A stretch of 64,000 nt of DNA from contig NC_135554.1 in NCBI RefSeq assembly GCF_964340395.1, forward strand, positions 5,371,475-5,435,474, in the 5' to 3' direction. This stretch comes from Glandiceps talaboti (lineage: Eukaryota; Hemichordata; Enteropneusta; Spengelidae). Positions 26,301-38,923 of the stretch are shown in pieces. A program made the translations under genes and the position numbers. Below the pieces are notes generated by a model that was given only the letters and a program-made list of their open reading frames with translations, made no database searches and was not told where the DNA came from. The first letter of the stretch is position 1; every line of letters begins with the position of its first letter.

Positions 26301-28805
26301 AACAAGAATCCATGAGTTATCAATAATTTCGAGTCGAAGTCGGGCCTAACCTTGTGGAAGACGGGGTATTGAAATGGCAAGGGGAGGCTGGGGAAGCTAA
26401 TGTACGGTCTGAAAATAATAAACTGTGTCGTACGGTGGAATGTGGATTTAGGAAATGCCACCGATCTCCGTACTACAATTAGGCAGAAACCGTTGATTTA
26501 TATAAAGCCACAGGGGAAGTACAACTATTTTGGGGTAATAGGACAGGGGTCACGTTTATTTGGTACGCCATGACGAAGCCACTGCAAGAGTCGGGCGTGG
26601 ATGCAATTTTCGCAATGAGAAGAGGAAACTGAACGGGATTGAAAGTTTTAGTACTTCCCCAACGTCCTCCAATGACATAAAATACTTTTTAAAAAGACAT
26701 AATATACAAACTGTCAACGAATAAAACAATATTGCAGGGTTCGGATCGTCATTTGGTATTGGGTCAGATATACAAAACATGATCCTGAATTAATACACGT
26801 CCCCGACCACGTCCTCGTCACTCTCTGCAAACATAACACGAGTTATCGAAAATCTTTTAAACTAACAAAACCTGACAATTATCATGTTGTAGAATTTAAT
26901 ATTGAAAGGCCACGACCCGGGGTCACACTCACTAGTATACAGTTTTTCAATTCATTGTCAAAAGAATAATATATATGGCACTGATGTATATATGACATTG
27001 GTGATATTCATAATTATGTTATGATATGATATTCCATTTAGTCGACATATGATTCATAGTGTAAGAATTGTGACGTCACTAACAATACAATCGTTCAAAC
27101 AAAAGAGAACCAAACGATGTGGGTGATTGAACACAATATGGTTTACGTACAATTAAAAACAGTCATATAGCTTTTAAAGTAATACCAACCATCCTATCAA
27201 TCATTTGCTATCATTTAGCAGAAACTAATAAAAATGGGCAATTGAAACTTTATTAACTTGTCCATCATATCATAAATATACTGACAGCAAAATAGTTACT
27301 ATGACGATGAATTATCAATAACATACAACTCTCGGCTGTGACAACCGGGCTGTTACATTCATGTTCGCTACTCTAGCTTGTATGACGGATATAGTCGAAA
27401 CCAACCAGTGAAGGTCCTAATCCATCGCTACGCTACCCACTACAGTATAGTATCATGAATGTACAGCAAACCAATCTAGGCCGTTACATTCGAAGCTTGT
27501 TTCACTATGAGAAATACGTATACCGCGTATCGTTTCCCAGACAGCGGACTCACCTAGTCTCAATGTTATCTAAGGTATTCTGATGTCAATATTAATGTTG
27601 CTAAGGAATTTGATAAATAGGGTAATTATTACATTGGCCTTTGACAACTAATTATCTATAATATTCCCTAGGGGCATGACCTACTTAGCTGTGCTTTCAG
27701 TATCCGGTAACATTAATTGATCTCAATTAATTAAAAGGCAAAATAATTAATTAGTGGTGTGTGTGGTAGAAATTGCTTACGTATGTAGTCTCTGTTTATG
27801 ATCGATGTATTTACAGTCTTGACCTTATAATGCCTGAATTGTCATATTTATGACTGCTTAAGAGTAAACAAGTGTATTTATAATAAGAGTGTTCAAAGAT
27901 GATAATAATTAAAATGAAATGTAAAACAGACATTGATAAGTCGTATAATTATGGGTGTTTGTATTATGTATTGATTTATACAAGAATACCATGTATCTTT
28001 ATAAAGTGAATAAACGAAAATGTTTCAATTAAATCTTTCGTGTGCGAAATTTTGAAGAAATTAGCTGCCGCGGTGACTTTTTTATCATACCACTTGAACC
28101 TGAGGTACGTTGAGGAAATCTCAATGTCTTTAAAACTACCAATACTGGAGTATTTACTAAAATACCAGTTGATTGCGGAACTGTTTCGACTACAGGTCTG
28201 TCCCTCTATGACTTGTGAGCTAATATTCTATTCAAGGATGGCCACAATACAAAATAATGACATTCTGTATTTACGAATATTCAAAAAAAAATACCCTCAC
28301 TGGTCCTTTCCTATCATATCCTAGAATAGAATATTAGCTCACAAGTGACTGTGGCCCGTCCTTAGTCAAGCCACGGTTTCCAAAACCATGTTCCCACGAC
28401 ACGCACATCGTCATGTATGTCAAAACGACCCGATTACGTAACTATCTCGAATACTTGCATATATATATCAAGTCCAACAAAGAATTCGTTCAAACATTGA
28501 AACAAGAAAAGAAAAGAAGGGGTCATTCAACTTAGATTTCTCTACCTAATGCAGTACTCCACCGACTTGTTTACGTGGTGTTGCTGCTTTTTAAAGAAGG
28601 CGACTCAAGACAGAGAGTATTAAACTTAAACTTAAAGTTCACGGTATTCTGGTCCTAACGTTGATATAAATTCCCTTGTGTTAATTACGGATTTAACACA
28701 TTAAATAATAATACCAAGAAATATAATAATAACTTACTCCATAAATTAGAAATATAAATTATTTCACTTACTGTATTGAAAACGAGGTGGGCTAAATCGA
28801 GTCAT
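23355..28805 (-). CDS. CD225/dispanin family membrane protein with acidic N-terminus (minus strand)
   Basis: Spliced model, 5' to 3' on the minus strand: 28805-28772 (34 nt), 25773-25397 (377), 24101-23934 (168), 23507-23355 (153). All junctions are GT-AG and in phase (1, 0, 0), giving 243 residues. The N-terminus is hydrophilic, with an acidic run EKEDDDEDEDEA and Ser/Thr-rich sequence. The C-terminus is the CD225 domain: PPPDNMCCAIASVFFCAVIG (first hydrophobic, Cys-bearing segment), SRKAAKVGDRMTAEESGRYA (basic cytosolic loop), then QLSWAGIFLGILMAILIVVV as the membrane anchor. Family knowledge: CD225 proteins include IFITMs, PRRT1 and SynDIG; adjacent cysteines are often palmitoylated and the proteins act at plasma or endosomal membranes. 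The long N-terminus is more like SynDIG/PRRT than IFITM. The first exon is uncertain: 30164-30182 would splice equally well and matches the family pattern better. Confidence 0.82.
24157..24371. mobile_element. MITE-like foldback in intron of the minus-strand CD225 gene
   Basis: A 215-bp inverted repeat. Ctgattaaaatccgatgtag at the left pairs with ctacatcggattttaatcag at the right, and actttaccttcgttatttt pairs with aaataacgaaggtaaaat. Arms of about 80-90 bases surround a short loop. The termini match those of the insertion at 2530-2775. Confidence 0.8.
24755..24860 (+). repeat. Dispersed repeat, copy 1
   Basis: The stretch from gggtgcggacccaa to aatacatttacccacatgtg recurs at 47110-47180 on the same strand (gggtgcggacccaa...tttacccacag) and at 51695-51795 on the other strand. 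It is an unnamed interspersed family. Confidence 0.55.
24896..25282. mobile_element. Foldback element, about 390 bp
   Basis: Long arms: tacaactgccgacatcgaag pairs with cttcgatgacggcagttgta, aactgaattggattaat pairs with attaatccaattcagtt, and tttgataagaacag pairs with ctgtccttatcaaa. No coding frame. It lies in the intron of the minus-strand CD225 gene. Confidence 0.8.
25774..28771. other. Long first intron of minus-strand CD225 gene
   Basis: No other gene supported. A perfect 23-bp inverted repeat is listed separately (28211-28346). The palindromic tgacgtca near 27072 is CRE-like. Confidence 0.4.
28211..28346. repeat. Perfect 23-bp inverted repeat with 90-base spacer
   Basis: Acttgtgagctaatattc (start of the left arm, 28211-28233) is matched exactly by the reverse complement at 28324-28346. 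Likely the ends of a small non-autonomous element or a decayed foldback. Confidence 0.7.
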
Positions 28806-29510
28806 TTTTCTTAAGTGTCGATGCCGACGATTGGAATGCCAATGTGTACATTCAAAGCACCTGTGGTATGTCAGTACACCGGAAATTAACTACACGTAAC
28901 TTGATTGCCAGATATGGATATGGATATTTCATATTCAAAACGTCATAGTGACGCGTTATTCATACCAGCTTGGGATATACAATAGTTTTAATGTCTAAAA
29001 GCGAGGGTATTCCGACGTTTTGAAATGGTAATTTGATGAGCAGACATGTACAAGCATGCTTTCGTTTCGATGTATCTATTACAATAGGCATTGTCTTTTT
29101 TCCACGTATCCCATCTGATCTAGTTTTAAATGCGAACACGACGTACAGCATCTGTAGCTTATACAGTAGATTCCAAAATAGATATTTACGATGGTATTAT
29201 TTCTACTGGTATTGTGTGCCTCCCTTATTAACATCACTGGAGCGTGCGTAGAATGTTTTATGAGGTATCATTTACAAAAATGAAATAAGAAGCAAAAAAA
29301 AAAAATCGTGATCACTTTCTGAAGTTCACGTGAGTATGAAGTCAAAACAAAAACATCTTGTTAAACCACATTGTGATGTCATCAATGTGGTGAATCGATC
29401 AATCGCTTGTATCTTTATGTAACTACAAACAACATTGATAAAATACTTACCCTTTGTATCTACGTCAAAGTACGTGCTAGTCTAGTTACTATAAGTATAC
29501 GTACGTGTAG

Positions 29511-29606
<96 letters not shown>

Positions 29607-30163
29607 GATGATATAGTATGGACATATTGGATATACTATTTACTTGCACGCATCTTATGCGTCATAAATCATTTGGGAGTTCCTATGATCTCAGAATAGA
29701 AAATCGGTGGCTAACAAATAATATATCAATTTATAAATCTTAAGGGAATAAAACAAGGAAGTGCATAAATCAGAATTTAACTCTGTCCTTTAATTGTGTT
29801 TTAAATGATTATATAGTGGTGGCAGATGTCAGTAATTAATAGGGAAATGAATACCAGGAGTTTAGTACTATCAGTGTATCACAGACAAGGAAATTGTCTG
29901 TGATATTATTTGAAAAGTGTCCTCTAGTTTGGGAGTGAATTTTTCCCTAGTAGTTGTTTTTAATGTATGTGATACGTGTACGTGTCAATTCCAAGTGAGT
30001 TAATATCTTCACACATGTTCACAAACAGTGCACACATTGTTCAAGCGAACCGGCGTTACAGCACTCATTTTTAAAACGCTGTGTCGAGGTCAACAATTTA
30101 CAGTTTCTCACATCATCTTGTCAAACGACGTCTCCGCGTTCAATTAAAGATCACACTACATAC
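28806..30163. other. Intergenic/intronic; (CT)n at 29514-29600
   Basis: No gene supported. An 86-base CT run occupies about 29514-29600. An 11-bp perfect hairpin (atcacagacaa/ttgtctgtgat, loop ggaaa) is at 29878-29904. Confidence 0.5.
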
Positions 30164-30182
30164 CTTTACTCGAGTTCGCCAT
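30164..30182 (-). other. Candidate alternative first exon of the minus-strand CD225 gene (19 nt)
   Basis: Minus strand: ATG GCG AAC TCG AGT AAA G followed by gtatgt. The Kozak context is good (G at -3 and +4). It is exactly 19 nt and ends in phase 1, like the first exons of both plus-strand dispanin genes, and it would join the 25773 acceptor to read MANSSK-E-YQRL. The model beginning at 28805 is also in phase, so transcripts must decide. Confidence 0.5.
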
Positions 30183-30451
30183 TACAGTGTATAACGTGAT
30201 TCATGTTACGTCATCAAGTCGTAGAATTCGTCCTTTTGTCTCAACGCTTCAAAGACGAACACATCAGCCATATGACAACACACCGCTATCTGTCACCGAG
30301 CCTACCTAACCCGGAAGTGAAAGGTAGGGGAACAGCTGCTTCATTTTCATGCATTTTATCACGTCATTGCAGTATGCATACCATACCACTCCGATTACTA
30401 ATCAAACAAAATGATTTTATTGTGATGTGTGTAGCAAGTGTACATATTTAC

Positions 30452-30455
<4 letters not shown>

Positions 30456-30548
<93 letters not shown>

Positions 30549-30549
30549 A
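30456..30549. repeat. (TA)n microsatellite
   Basis: About 90 bases of alternating TA. Confidence 0.95.
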
Positions 30550-32427
30550 TTATTAAAATTATGTGATATTAGTGACTTTTATAACTCGTGTCATTGTATT
30601 ATTATGAACTCTAAATTGTCCTGTGTTTTAAGGTCCTCGTCAAATCTTTCATTGGTTTCGGTAGCTAAGTTACACTGATGAGTGGGAATCGTGTTTTATG
30701 ACAATATTTCGTATTTTTCAAAATATTTCCTCCTTTTCTTCGAAACAGTTAATTTTGAACGATATCATATTAATTGCTATCAATTATACATGTTATTTAA
30801 TTATTTCTATCAAATATGTAATTTAATTAATAATTTTAAATGAATGTTTATACTTTTGATTCCGATAATTAATTTCAACTTTAGTGAAATTGATTTAAAT
30901 TCCGTACTGTGTTCAAAAACATACAATTCCTGCTGCATTTATGAACACTAATTACGATAGAACAACTTTCAAAACATGTGATTTTAAGACCCAAGTAATC
31001 AGCTTTGTAGAAAATAAAATAACTGAATGAGTAAACAGGCCCTTTTGGTATATAATCAATAAAATCTGTAGATATTTTTTTTAAAACAGTTCATTGCATA
31101 GCACATGCAAGGTTGTTATTTTCTTTTCTTGAATTCTGTTGAAATTTAATTTTTCAGTATTCGCTAACCAATTTGACAATATTTTGACGAGAACCTGACA
31201 GGCTGTAATGTTAATGTCACATTTTTTCAATATTTTTTCGACTTTGTGAAAGCAAAAACAACAGTTAACCAGTCAAAACGTTGCGAAAGAAAAAAACTCA
31301 AACCCTCACAAAATTTCACTTCTTTAAAAAAAAGACAAGTACCACCAATTGAAATGTACAATTTGGCTGATATTCTATTCTGTAGTTTCATGTATGTTAA
31401 AATATGATTAAAAGTTTAGGTTTGTAAAACAGATTTATAGCAGATTTATATAAAAAGTTGGCCTTGCTATCCTTAATATTCGATTGCTGTGCAATAAAAC
31501 AGAGGTGGGGTAATTTTAGTGGTAGCACTTCAATTGTTGCACCCATCAGTTAAACTTACTGCTTTCACGAAATCCTGCCACCATCGGAAAATACAATGGA
31601 ATGCAAACAAGTTACGTCACAGAATTAAAGTTGACTTTTTGTTCTTGTTTACTACCACAAAGCTACAAGCACTCAATATATCGAAGTTCAACGATTTTGT
31701 GACTGGCATAGATTATTTTTTTCAAAAAAGTATATGTGGTCCATAAAAATGTGTGTCAGCTTGAGAATTACATTCTCTGACTTTTATCAATTGAAAATAG
31801 TACGATTTGTCCACAGAACAATATGGTGACATCCCAGGTCATTTTAATGAAGTCTGCAAAATAGCCAGACGGGTTGAGGGAATCGCTTCTAGAACAGTAG
31901 TCTATCAGCTAGCCCTCGGATGTTCTTCCGATAAAATACGACACACCGCCGAACAACGCGATCGAGGAGTGTTCGGACAGGCCCTCACATGCGAACTTCG
32001 TTCGCTTATAGTTATAGCATCGAAAGAAAGCCCGAACGTCTAGCAGCAAGACTACTAGAACAGGTGCAAACAGACACAATAGACTTACAAAAACAAATGA
32101 TGTGATAAATACGGTAAATTCGATAGCTCAAAACATTATTGAACATGGTCCGTCAAAAATCATATTGTCGTGGTTCATAACCCACGTCGTCTACAACATT
32201 TGGAACCTATCTTTCCCGTTCCTGTGCAAGGACGTAAAACGATAAAAATCAAGCTAGTGTGACCTTGACCTGAACGTTTCGTACTCGTAGCGAGACGGTG
32301 GTACACATGGTTCTTAGAGCTAGAATTATCCAGGGCGCCCTCATACGACAATAGTGTGAGGCCATGACCTCAACTTACCTTCACTTCACAGCACTTCAGA
32401 GATCTGTACATGTACCAAGCGTAGACA
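30550..32427. other. Intergenic region upstream of dispanin gene 1
   Basis: No gene supported. A GC-richer patch at about 31830-32040 has an open frame of 78 codons that is not recognised. It may be part of a promoter region lying between the divergent CD225 genes. Confidence 0.4.
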
Positions 32428-35179
32428 ATGTCTTTTAATGAGCCTGGTAAGTACAACAGTGATTGCTTTGAGTTAAGATAGAGGTATTATTTATCAGCGA
32501 TGCCGAATAGATGAATGTAACTTTGTACGTGTTATCGTATCAATGTATAATTGTATTTATACGATCGAATTACTTATGCATGTCAGAATCTCGGTTGACC
32601 TCGAATTCACCCCATGCCATGCCATGGTCTTGTTTACCCCTGAAACTATTTGATGGGGGATCGTAGGTGAGAGTATGTAGGGTCATATTATGAGTATAAT
32701 ACAGTACAATAATATACATTCACATAATGATCCGTGCAACAAAACACGTTTACTCAACTCCTGGAGTAAATATACTTACTCCCAGCTCAACTTGAACACA
32801 TTGCCAGTGCAGTGTTGCCAGTACTGTAGGTCAATATAACTTCTTTGGCATAACATGATAACGTCTTGACACGAGATAGCAGAGTTGAATGACTTATTCC
32901 ATGTCTACCTTGTGATTCGATGTCTAATCGGATAATCTACTAGATTTACAAGTCATATCGTGTTGTATTAAGGTCGATCGAGGACGACAGCACGTGACGT
33001 CAGTATCACCTTGTTGTCAATACTTCCGTAATGACGTCATCTTGTTCTTCTATGAGTAATTTGGGTTCCACATGACTGGTTTTGTAACAGCTATTTTATT
33101 TTCACTTTCACTATAAAATTTGCTTCAAGACTGGATGAAAATAGAAAGCTCAATGAAAAAAATCGTCCGATCTTCATTACTAAAACCCAGACATGTTCGC
33201 TGAAGTTTATTTTCGCATATTTCGCTGGAAAACAAAAACACAAAAATAGATAGTGACTAAAATGCCTTCTTGTACATGAACATAATGTACCAGTCTGGTA
33301 ATTAGTACAAATTAGTCTTTGAGAACTAGCTGAAAACTGTAAAATCACAAAATTTACTAGTCATGAAAATATTAACTTTATAGTATCTGCACATGATTAT
33401 TTTGATTCCTTGTGTAATCTTCAAAGTTGATACTCTATTAATTTTTATCTATTTCTATTGTATGAAGAGAGTAATAAACTTTTGGAAGAGGAACCTTTCA
33501 AAAGAGTGCAGTTTTATGATGCAAACCCAGCAGCACCAGGACCACATTACCAAGCAGCTTCATTTACAGGGGTAATATACTAGAAGTCTCTGTCTGTCTG
33601 TAACATGTTTGTTTATATGTCTGTTTGTCTGTCTAGCTACCCACGCTCCTGTCTGTGTCTGTGTCTGTCTGTCTGTCTGTGTCTGTCTGTCTGTCTGTCT
33701 GTCTGTCTGCTTGCTAGCCAGTCAGCCTCCAAAGCTAGCATATATGTACCCAGTATGTGCATGTGCATGTGCATGAGTGTGTGTGTGTGTGTGCATACAT
33801 GCATGTGTGTGTGTGTGTGTGTGGGGGTGTGTATGTATGTATGTATGTATGTATGTATGTATGTATGTATGTATGTATGTATGTATGTATGTATGTATGT
33901 ATCATGTATGTATGTATGTATGTATGTATGTATGTATGTATGTATGTATGTATGTATGTATGTATGTATGTATGTATGTATGTATGTATGTATGTGGGGT
34001 TTTCTTGTGGCATAAATGCATGTGTGTGCCTTTTGTAATGTTTATTTCAAATGTTTAATCCATTAACTTTAGTACAAGGCATACTTTTCTGATAGAATAA
34101 ACCATTTATGTCTATCTTATTGCCTTAATGTCAACAAAGATAGCCAAATGCAAAATGAAACTAGGTTTTCCCAGCTAGATCTGCTCAAAATTTTCCTAAA
34201 AGTGACAATTAATGCTGAGATATCCAGTTATTTATTTTGCGTATATGACTGACCTCGTTACAGGTTACAGAGCCACCTTCATCACCATCAATGATAACCT
34301 ACAGTCAACCATTGCCAATATGGAGAATTCCTTCTGACCATTTCATCCTAGCTGTTGTAACAACAGTCTTGTGTTTCTGGCCTGTCGGAATATTTGCATT
34401 ATGGAAGTCAAGAGAGGTATGTAAACTTACACAAAAAAATCATTTTAAATTTATTTGTATAACGAAACAAAGACCCTAGAGAGATGTCCCATCATGGATA
34501 ATGTATGTTGCTCATTGAAGTGGACATATGGATGAGGATTGGGTATTTATTTTGGATTTTTAATTTTAAAAAAACAATTCCATCATGGCAAAGTGAAACT
34601 ACATCTGCCAAGTTTTTTGTTTTTAGTTCAATGAATTACACAATAAATGTGTGAAATGTTTGTTATTTTACATCCAATAACAAACTTTTTATGCATTGTT
34701 TTAGTTTTTTGCAATATCGTGAGTAACAAACATGGTCTTGGTTTATGATGGTTTCATGTTTATTTTTCAAGTAGTCTGATTTACATATTTCTAACTTGAC
34801 AAAATTATAACAAAGAAATAGAAAAAATGCCCAGGCACTAAGGCTGTACTGATTTTTAACCTGAGTTTGATTTGTATCAGATTAAGTAAACCGTGCTTAT
34901 ACTTGGTATAGTTACTGATAGTCAGATTATTTCTATTGACCAAATAACTATGACACATTTTACACTACTCTATACCCTACTTTTAACCAAGAACTGTTAT
35001 CTACTTTACTCTTGCAGGTGTATAGATGTGCATCTCGTGGTGACATGGAGGGGGCATGGTATGCATCTAATGCAGCCAGAATGCTATCATGGGCAGCCTT
35101 AGTAGTGGGTCTGATTATCTTTATCATAGCTATGATTATTGTTATCCTTGAACATGACGAGATTGAATTTGATGACTGA
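32428..35179 (+). CDS. Dispanin/CD225 (IFITM-superfamily) protein 1
   Basis: Four exons, all with GT-AG junctions: 32428-32446 (19 nt, MSFNEP, phase 1), 33489-33571 (83 nt), 34264-34416 (153 nt) and 35018-35179 (162 nt, stop TGA), giving 138 residues. The N-terminus is Pro/Ala-rich (ANPAAPGPHYQAASFTG). The CD225 domain reads PSDHFILAVVTTVLCFWPVG, then [18 protein letters not shown], a cytosolic loop ending SNAARMLSW, then a second hydrophobic segment ALVVGLIIFIIAMIIVIL and an acidic tail HDEIEFDD. By family knowledge the first segment is a re-entrant or partial membrane helix, and the second is a full anchor. Roles range from antiviral restriction (IFITM) to trafficking; none can be assigned here. 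The same exon plan is seen at 45183-49402. Intron 2 holds large microsatellites. Confidence 0.9.
33592..33995. repeat. Microsatellite block: (CTGT)n, (GT)n, (TATG)n
   Basis: CTGT-rich at 33592-33710, GT-rich at about 33775-33825, and (TATG)n at about 33827-33995. Open frames of repeated VCMY residues here are artefacts of the repeat. The block lies in dispanin 1 intron 2. Confidence 0.95.
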
Positions 35180-35403
35180 TTTACATAATGACATCATCTC
35201 TTACACCATCTGTTCTCAGACATATATTTTCCAGTTTTAAAGGGGGCATAGTTCAGAACAGTTATGCTTTGCTTGCTGGTTGCTATAGTTTTGTGAAAGC
35301 CTTCTAAGGTGTGAAACTATAGTCAAAGTGTCAAGCTGTGTTTGTGTATTCATTTACAGGTAAATGATGATGTGTTGACGTAGTGTACTTAATGAAGTAA
35401 GTC

Positions 35404-35570
35404 TTGGGGTTGTCAGTGGCCGGGTAGTTAGCTTGTATGCCTCTTATACTACCACTGCAGTCTGGGTTGGATCCCACACCCAATACCGGCTGGGTTTCAC
35501 TAAAAATTTACCAGATGTGTGTGTAACAAGGGTGAGGCTCAAATTGAATGTTCCGATTGATGCAGGTACT
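35404..35570 (+). mobile_element. tRNA-derived SINE-like element
   Basis: The stretch gtggccgggtagttagctt resembles a tRNA D-arm/A-box region. About 40 bases later ggttggatccc matches the B-box consensus at 10 of 11 positions. This spacing is that of pol III promoters. The body downstream is unassigned, and no poly(A) or target duplication was identified. Confidence 0.5.
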
Positions 35571-35759
35571 CTGACTTCTCCCTATTGCCAACAACTGCTC
35601 ATGATGCTTCAAAATGTCAAATATGAAAAGTTCTAAATATGATTTTGAAATTTTATATATTCCAAAAAAATCCTGTACTATGTCCCTTTAATAACCAGCA
35701 GCTATAACATGAATAATATCCTATATATATATATAGGTATAGTATATCACTTTTACAAA

Positions 35760-36160
35760 ATACAGTGAATTTCACAATACCATTCAGTTTTTCTGTTTAA
35801 TACAACCACGCAGAAACCAATGGACATGCTACACTTTAAGATAACAAGATTGAATGAGTACAGTTTCTTGCTACATTTTGTCTTTAGTAAATGAAATGAA
35901 ATCCACATGCCACCCTACAGACATCAAATGAATACTGCAAAGGACATTTCATCGGGTGTTTGATACTAAGAAAAACGTTGGCACCCAAATGTCTGCATGG
36001 AGTTGCAATACATTGAAATGGTTTATTATTTTATTTAGACTAAATGTAGCAAAAAGTGCAGTCTTCCTATTGAAGTGTGGCATATGCAGTGTCTTGTTGG
36101 TTTCTGTGTGGTTGTATCATCAAACAAAAAAGCTGAACGGTATTGTGAAATTCACTGTAT
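35760..36160. mobile_element. Foldback element, about 400 bp
   Basis: Atacagtgaatttcacaata at the left is matched by tattgtgaaattcactgtat at the right end. Further in, acaaccacgcagaaacca pairs with tggtttctgtgtggttgt. The arms exceed 150 bases. No coding capacity is recognised; the open frame within it is a by-product. Confidence 0.85.
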
Positions 36161-38199
36161 ATGATTTAAAACATTGCTTGCTACGACGTTTGATAAATAA
36201 ATATGGTGTAAAAAAACTCACAACAAATGCTTTCAGAGCAGACAACTAAGTGTTCATTTTGTTGTAAAATTACCAGTACTTGAGAAGTGAGGATGAAAAG
36301 TTTTTGTTTGAAATGTCGGTGAATTTTTATTCTTTTCTTAGAGACTCTATAGCCAACCTGTTAACCCCTATGTGACATGTATATTTTATTTCTCAAATAC
36401 AACTTACAAATTTTCTCATTTAACTGTTACAACTTTGTTAAATAACATCTCCCAAACTTTGTTACACAGTACACTATGACTGTAAATATAGCATGCACCT
36501 TTTGCATTTTTTTTCTACATTCAGTATGTAGCATAAACAGTAGTAAAGTGTCACCTCAACTATATTTATCCAACACTGTAACAGTCAATTGATAAATTTT
36601 GCCTGCAGTTGAGGTGACCACACTGAGAGTGATGTATATCGAATGAGTAAGTAATCACTATGACAAGGTTGAACGTGAATGTCCAAAAGTATTCACTGCA
36701 AGATCGTGGAAGTTATCAGAAAAACCATCCTACTGTTAGGAGAACTTAACCAACTTCCATTGAGTAGCTGATAACAACAATAGTTTGTGTCTATCTTAGT
36801 AAACCGATATCTACTTTGCCAGAGTAGTATTTTCTAGTAATGCATATGTAGCACATGGTCATGGTGCTGACCAAAAAAATTCAAATATCGTTATTTTATT
36901 GGATACTAAGTTAGGTGGTCAAATTACATTTCAAATGTCTAGTACAAAATGTCATTTATGTATTTAAATTTACAGAATGATAGCACTTTTTTTAACAATT
37001 TTGTAAAGAAATATTGTACTATTAAAAATGTTTTTAGCAGCCAAGTGTATTTACAGAAAAAATATATTTTATTGCAGTATGATCTCACTAAATGTCAGTT
37101 CTGTCACCTGTGTGTATTTTTAAATATTATTACTCAAGAAAGTGTTTTATTCAGGATTGTTGTCTCTTTTATACCTATATTAAAAATAAGTTGACTTTGC
37201 TAATGTGAAGGAAAAAAATTAGAATTAATGATGATTTGAATTTTTAATCATCATCCTATTGTAATGATAATGAAATAATCATAAAGTTTAACATACCTGT
37301 TTAGCTAATTGGTTACAGTTGATTTTTTTATATTAATCATATTAAATTTACAAAAAAGAGAATTTTTAATTGTTTTTGATTAGTTTTGCCACATAACAGT
37401 TTGGAGTAGATAACTGTCGTGCTACTCTGGATCTTATAACTATCAAACATTTACCAAACAGTCAATCCACAGGGAGAGATTATAGTTCTTTAAGCACGCA
37501 GAAACTCATGCCTCCACAACAGCTTTTCATTGGGAGATCAAGTGAATTCAAATCCAAAACATTGGATTGGTATTGCTGCAGTGAATTTGACAAAAAAGAA
37601 CAGACTTGTGTGAACAGATTGCACTTGGAATCATTGAATAGACATGAAAATGTTGTATTATATGCAATGTCGACAATATAGTATGGAGTAATGTATATAT
37701 TGATTGAATCTTATAACAGCTGATAAGTCTGTTGAATTCTGAAGTCCGTACTATCGTGGCAAGTGCTGTTTTCTACCAGTACTGTGTGTCTCCGGCCTAG
37801 TGTCACTTAGTAAGTTACTTTAAATAAATGCTGCCAACATATGTTAGTGTACTGTATGTCTTTCTTGCCACTGTCGTCACAATGTGACGTCATTGCTAAT
37901 AAATCGTTTGTATAATACATAAAGCTGGGTAGATGATTCTTTCAATTTTATTTGTTGACATCAATGCTGAAATCATTTTGTGTATTCAAGTATACAGTAT
38001 AGTAACACACTTGTGTTTAGTCACTGAAACCATAGAAAAGTGGAGATGCCTATGCTGAAACCGACATTTTATACATGTACACTGTAAATCACAAAAGATA
38101 GCCTTTGATTTGAATGGAATGAACAAACAGGTGCCGAGCACCTCTACTTGTGTCCAACCAACATCAAACAATTAACTAAAATAAATTAACAGAGCAAAT
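36161..38199. other. Intergenic
   Basis: No gene supported. A small stem (agtgtcacctcaact near 36548, agttgaggtgacc near 36606) is visible. Confidence 0.45.
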
Positions 38200-38873
38200 T
38201 TGCAAACACAGAAAATGATAACATAGACATTGACATCAACAAGTTTTGCAGTCACCACATTTACAAACAGACGACCAAGTACAAAAATCAGATGGTTCAA
38301 AAGAATTCATAAATTTCTGGTGATAAAACAATGAAAGCTCAGATTTAAAAGCAGAGACACTCTCCGCATGTCTAATATCGTGACTGAGCAGATTCCAAAG
38401 GGGTACAATTCTACCACAATATGATTTTTTTTTAAAGACTCCGTCTGGCTAAATTGCCCTTTGAGTTTAAGTTTATCAGTCGAAAACCTTGTGTTGGGGT
38501 AGTAATCCCGTTCAATTGAATTAAAGTGGACAAAGTCATCTAGTTAGATGTCATTGTACCCGAATTTACATTTGTAAAGAAGTGTCAAGTCTGCCATTTC
38601 CCTGCTCTACGTTAAGCCTCGGGTAAAAGATTTAGTTGAGTAAGCCTATCTTTATAATTTAGGTGGGGATAATGTAGAATAAACTTGGTAGCCCTTCTCT
38701 GTACCCCTTCTAACATCTGGATGTGCCAGCCCACAAACAACTACAAAACTCAAGACCACTCCTAATTAAAGCAGTGTATAAGATATTACTGACATTCTGA
38801 GGAGAATTATAACCTAAAGTACGCTTAATCATGTCTAATTTACTGTTTGAATTACTAACGATTATATTGATGT
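38200..38873 (-). mobile_element. Decayed 3' fragment of a second non-LTR retrotransposon
   Basis: Minus-strand conceptual translation contains LIRSGLEFCSCLW and, in another frame, QRRATKFILHYPHLNYKDRL followed by TQLNLLPEA. This is the typical C-terminal region of CR1/Jockey-type reverse transcriptase ORFs (the usual pattern is QRRATK-L followed by RL-L-LLPL-YRR). It continues with HFNSIERDYYPNTRFSTDKL. Several stops and frameshifts show it is dead. It is a different family from the element at 9569-12119. Confidence 0.7.
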
Positions 38874-38923
38874 GAGATTCTCCATAGTCGATATTAGCAG
38901 TACTGCTTGGGGATGGCGGTGTT
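38874..38923 (-). pseudogene. Short fragment similar to the dead CD225 N-terminal exon
   Basis: On the plus strand, gagattctccatagtcgata then cttggggatggcggtgtt matches gagattcttcatagtcgcta then cttggggatggtagtgt at about 41402-41451, roughly 80 percent by eye over 50 bases. On the minus strand both read PSPS..T..DY-ES. It abuts the LINE fragment, suggesting that the LINE landed in a duplicated exon. Confidence 0.4.

Noticed and set aside
28040-28324. 94-codon plus-strand frame
   Set aside because: No family match and it overlaps the inverted repeat in the CD225 intron.
31807-32043. 78-codon open frame in a GC-richer patch
   Set aside because: No recognisable family, no splice context and no support on either strand; kept only as a note in the intergenic entry.
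33605-34058. Open frames of repeated VCMY or TYIH residues
   Set aside because: Pure translation of TATG/CTGT microsatellites; open in several frames at once.
35956-36249. 97-codon plus-strand open frame
   Set aside because: It lies in the right arm of the foldback at 35760-36160 and has no family similarity.
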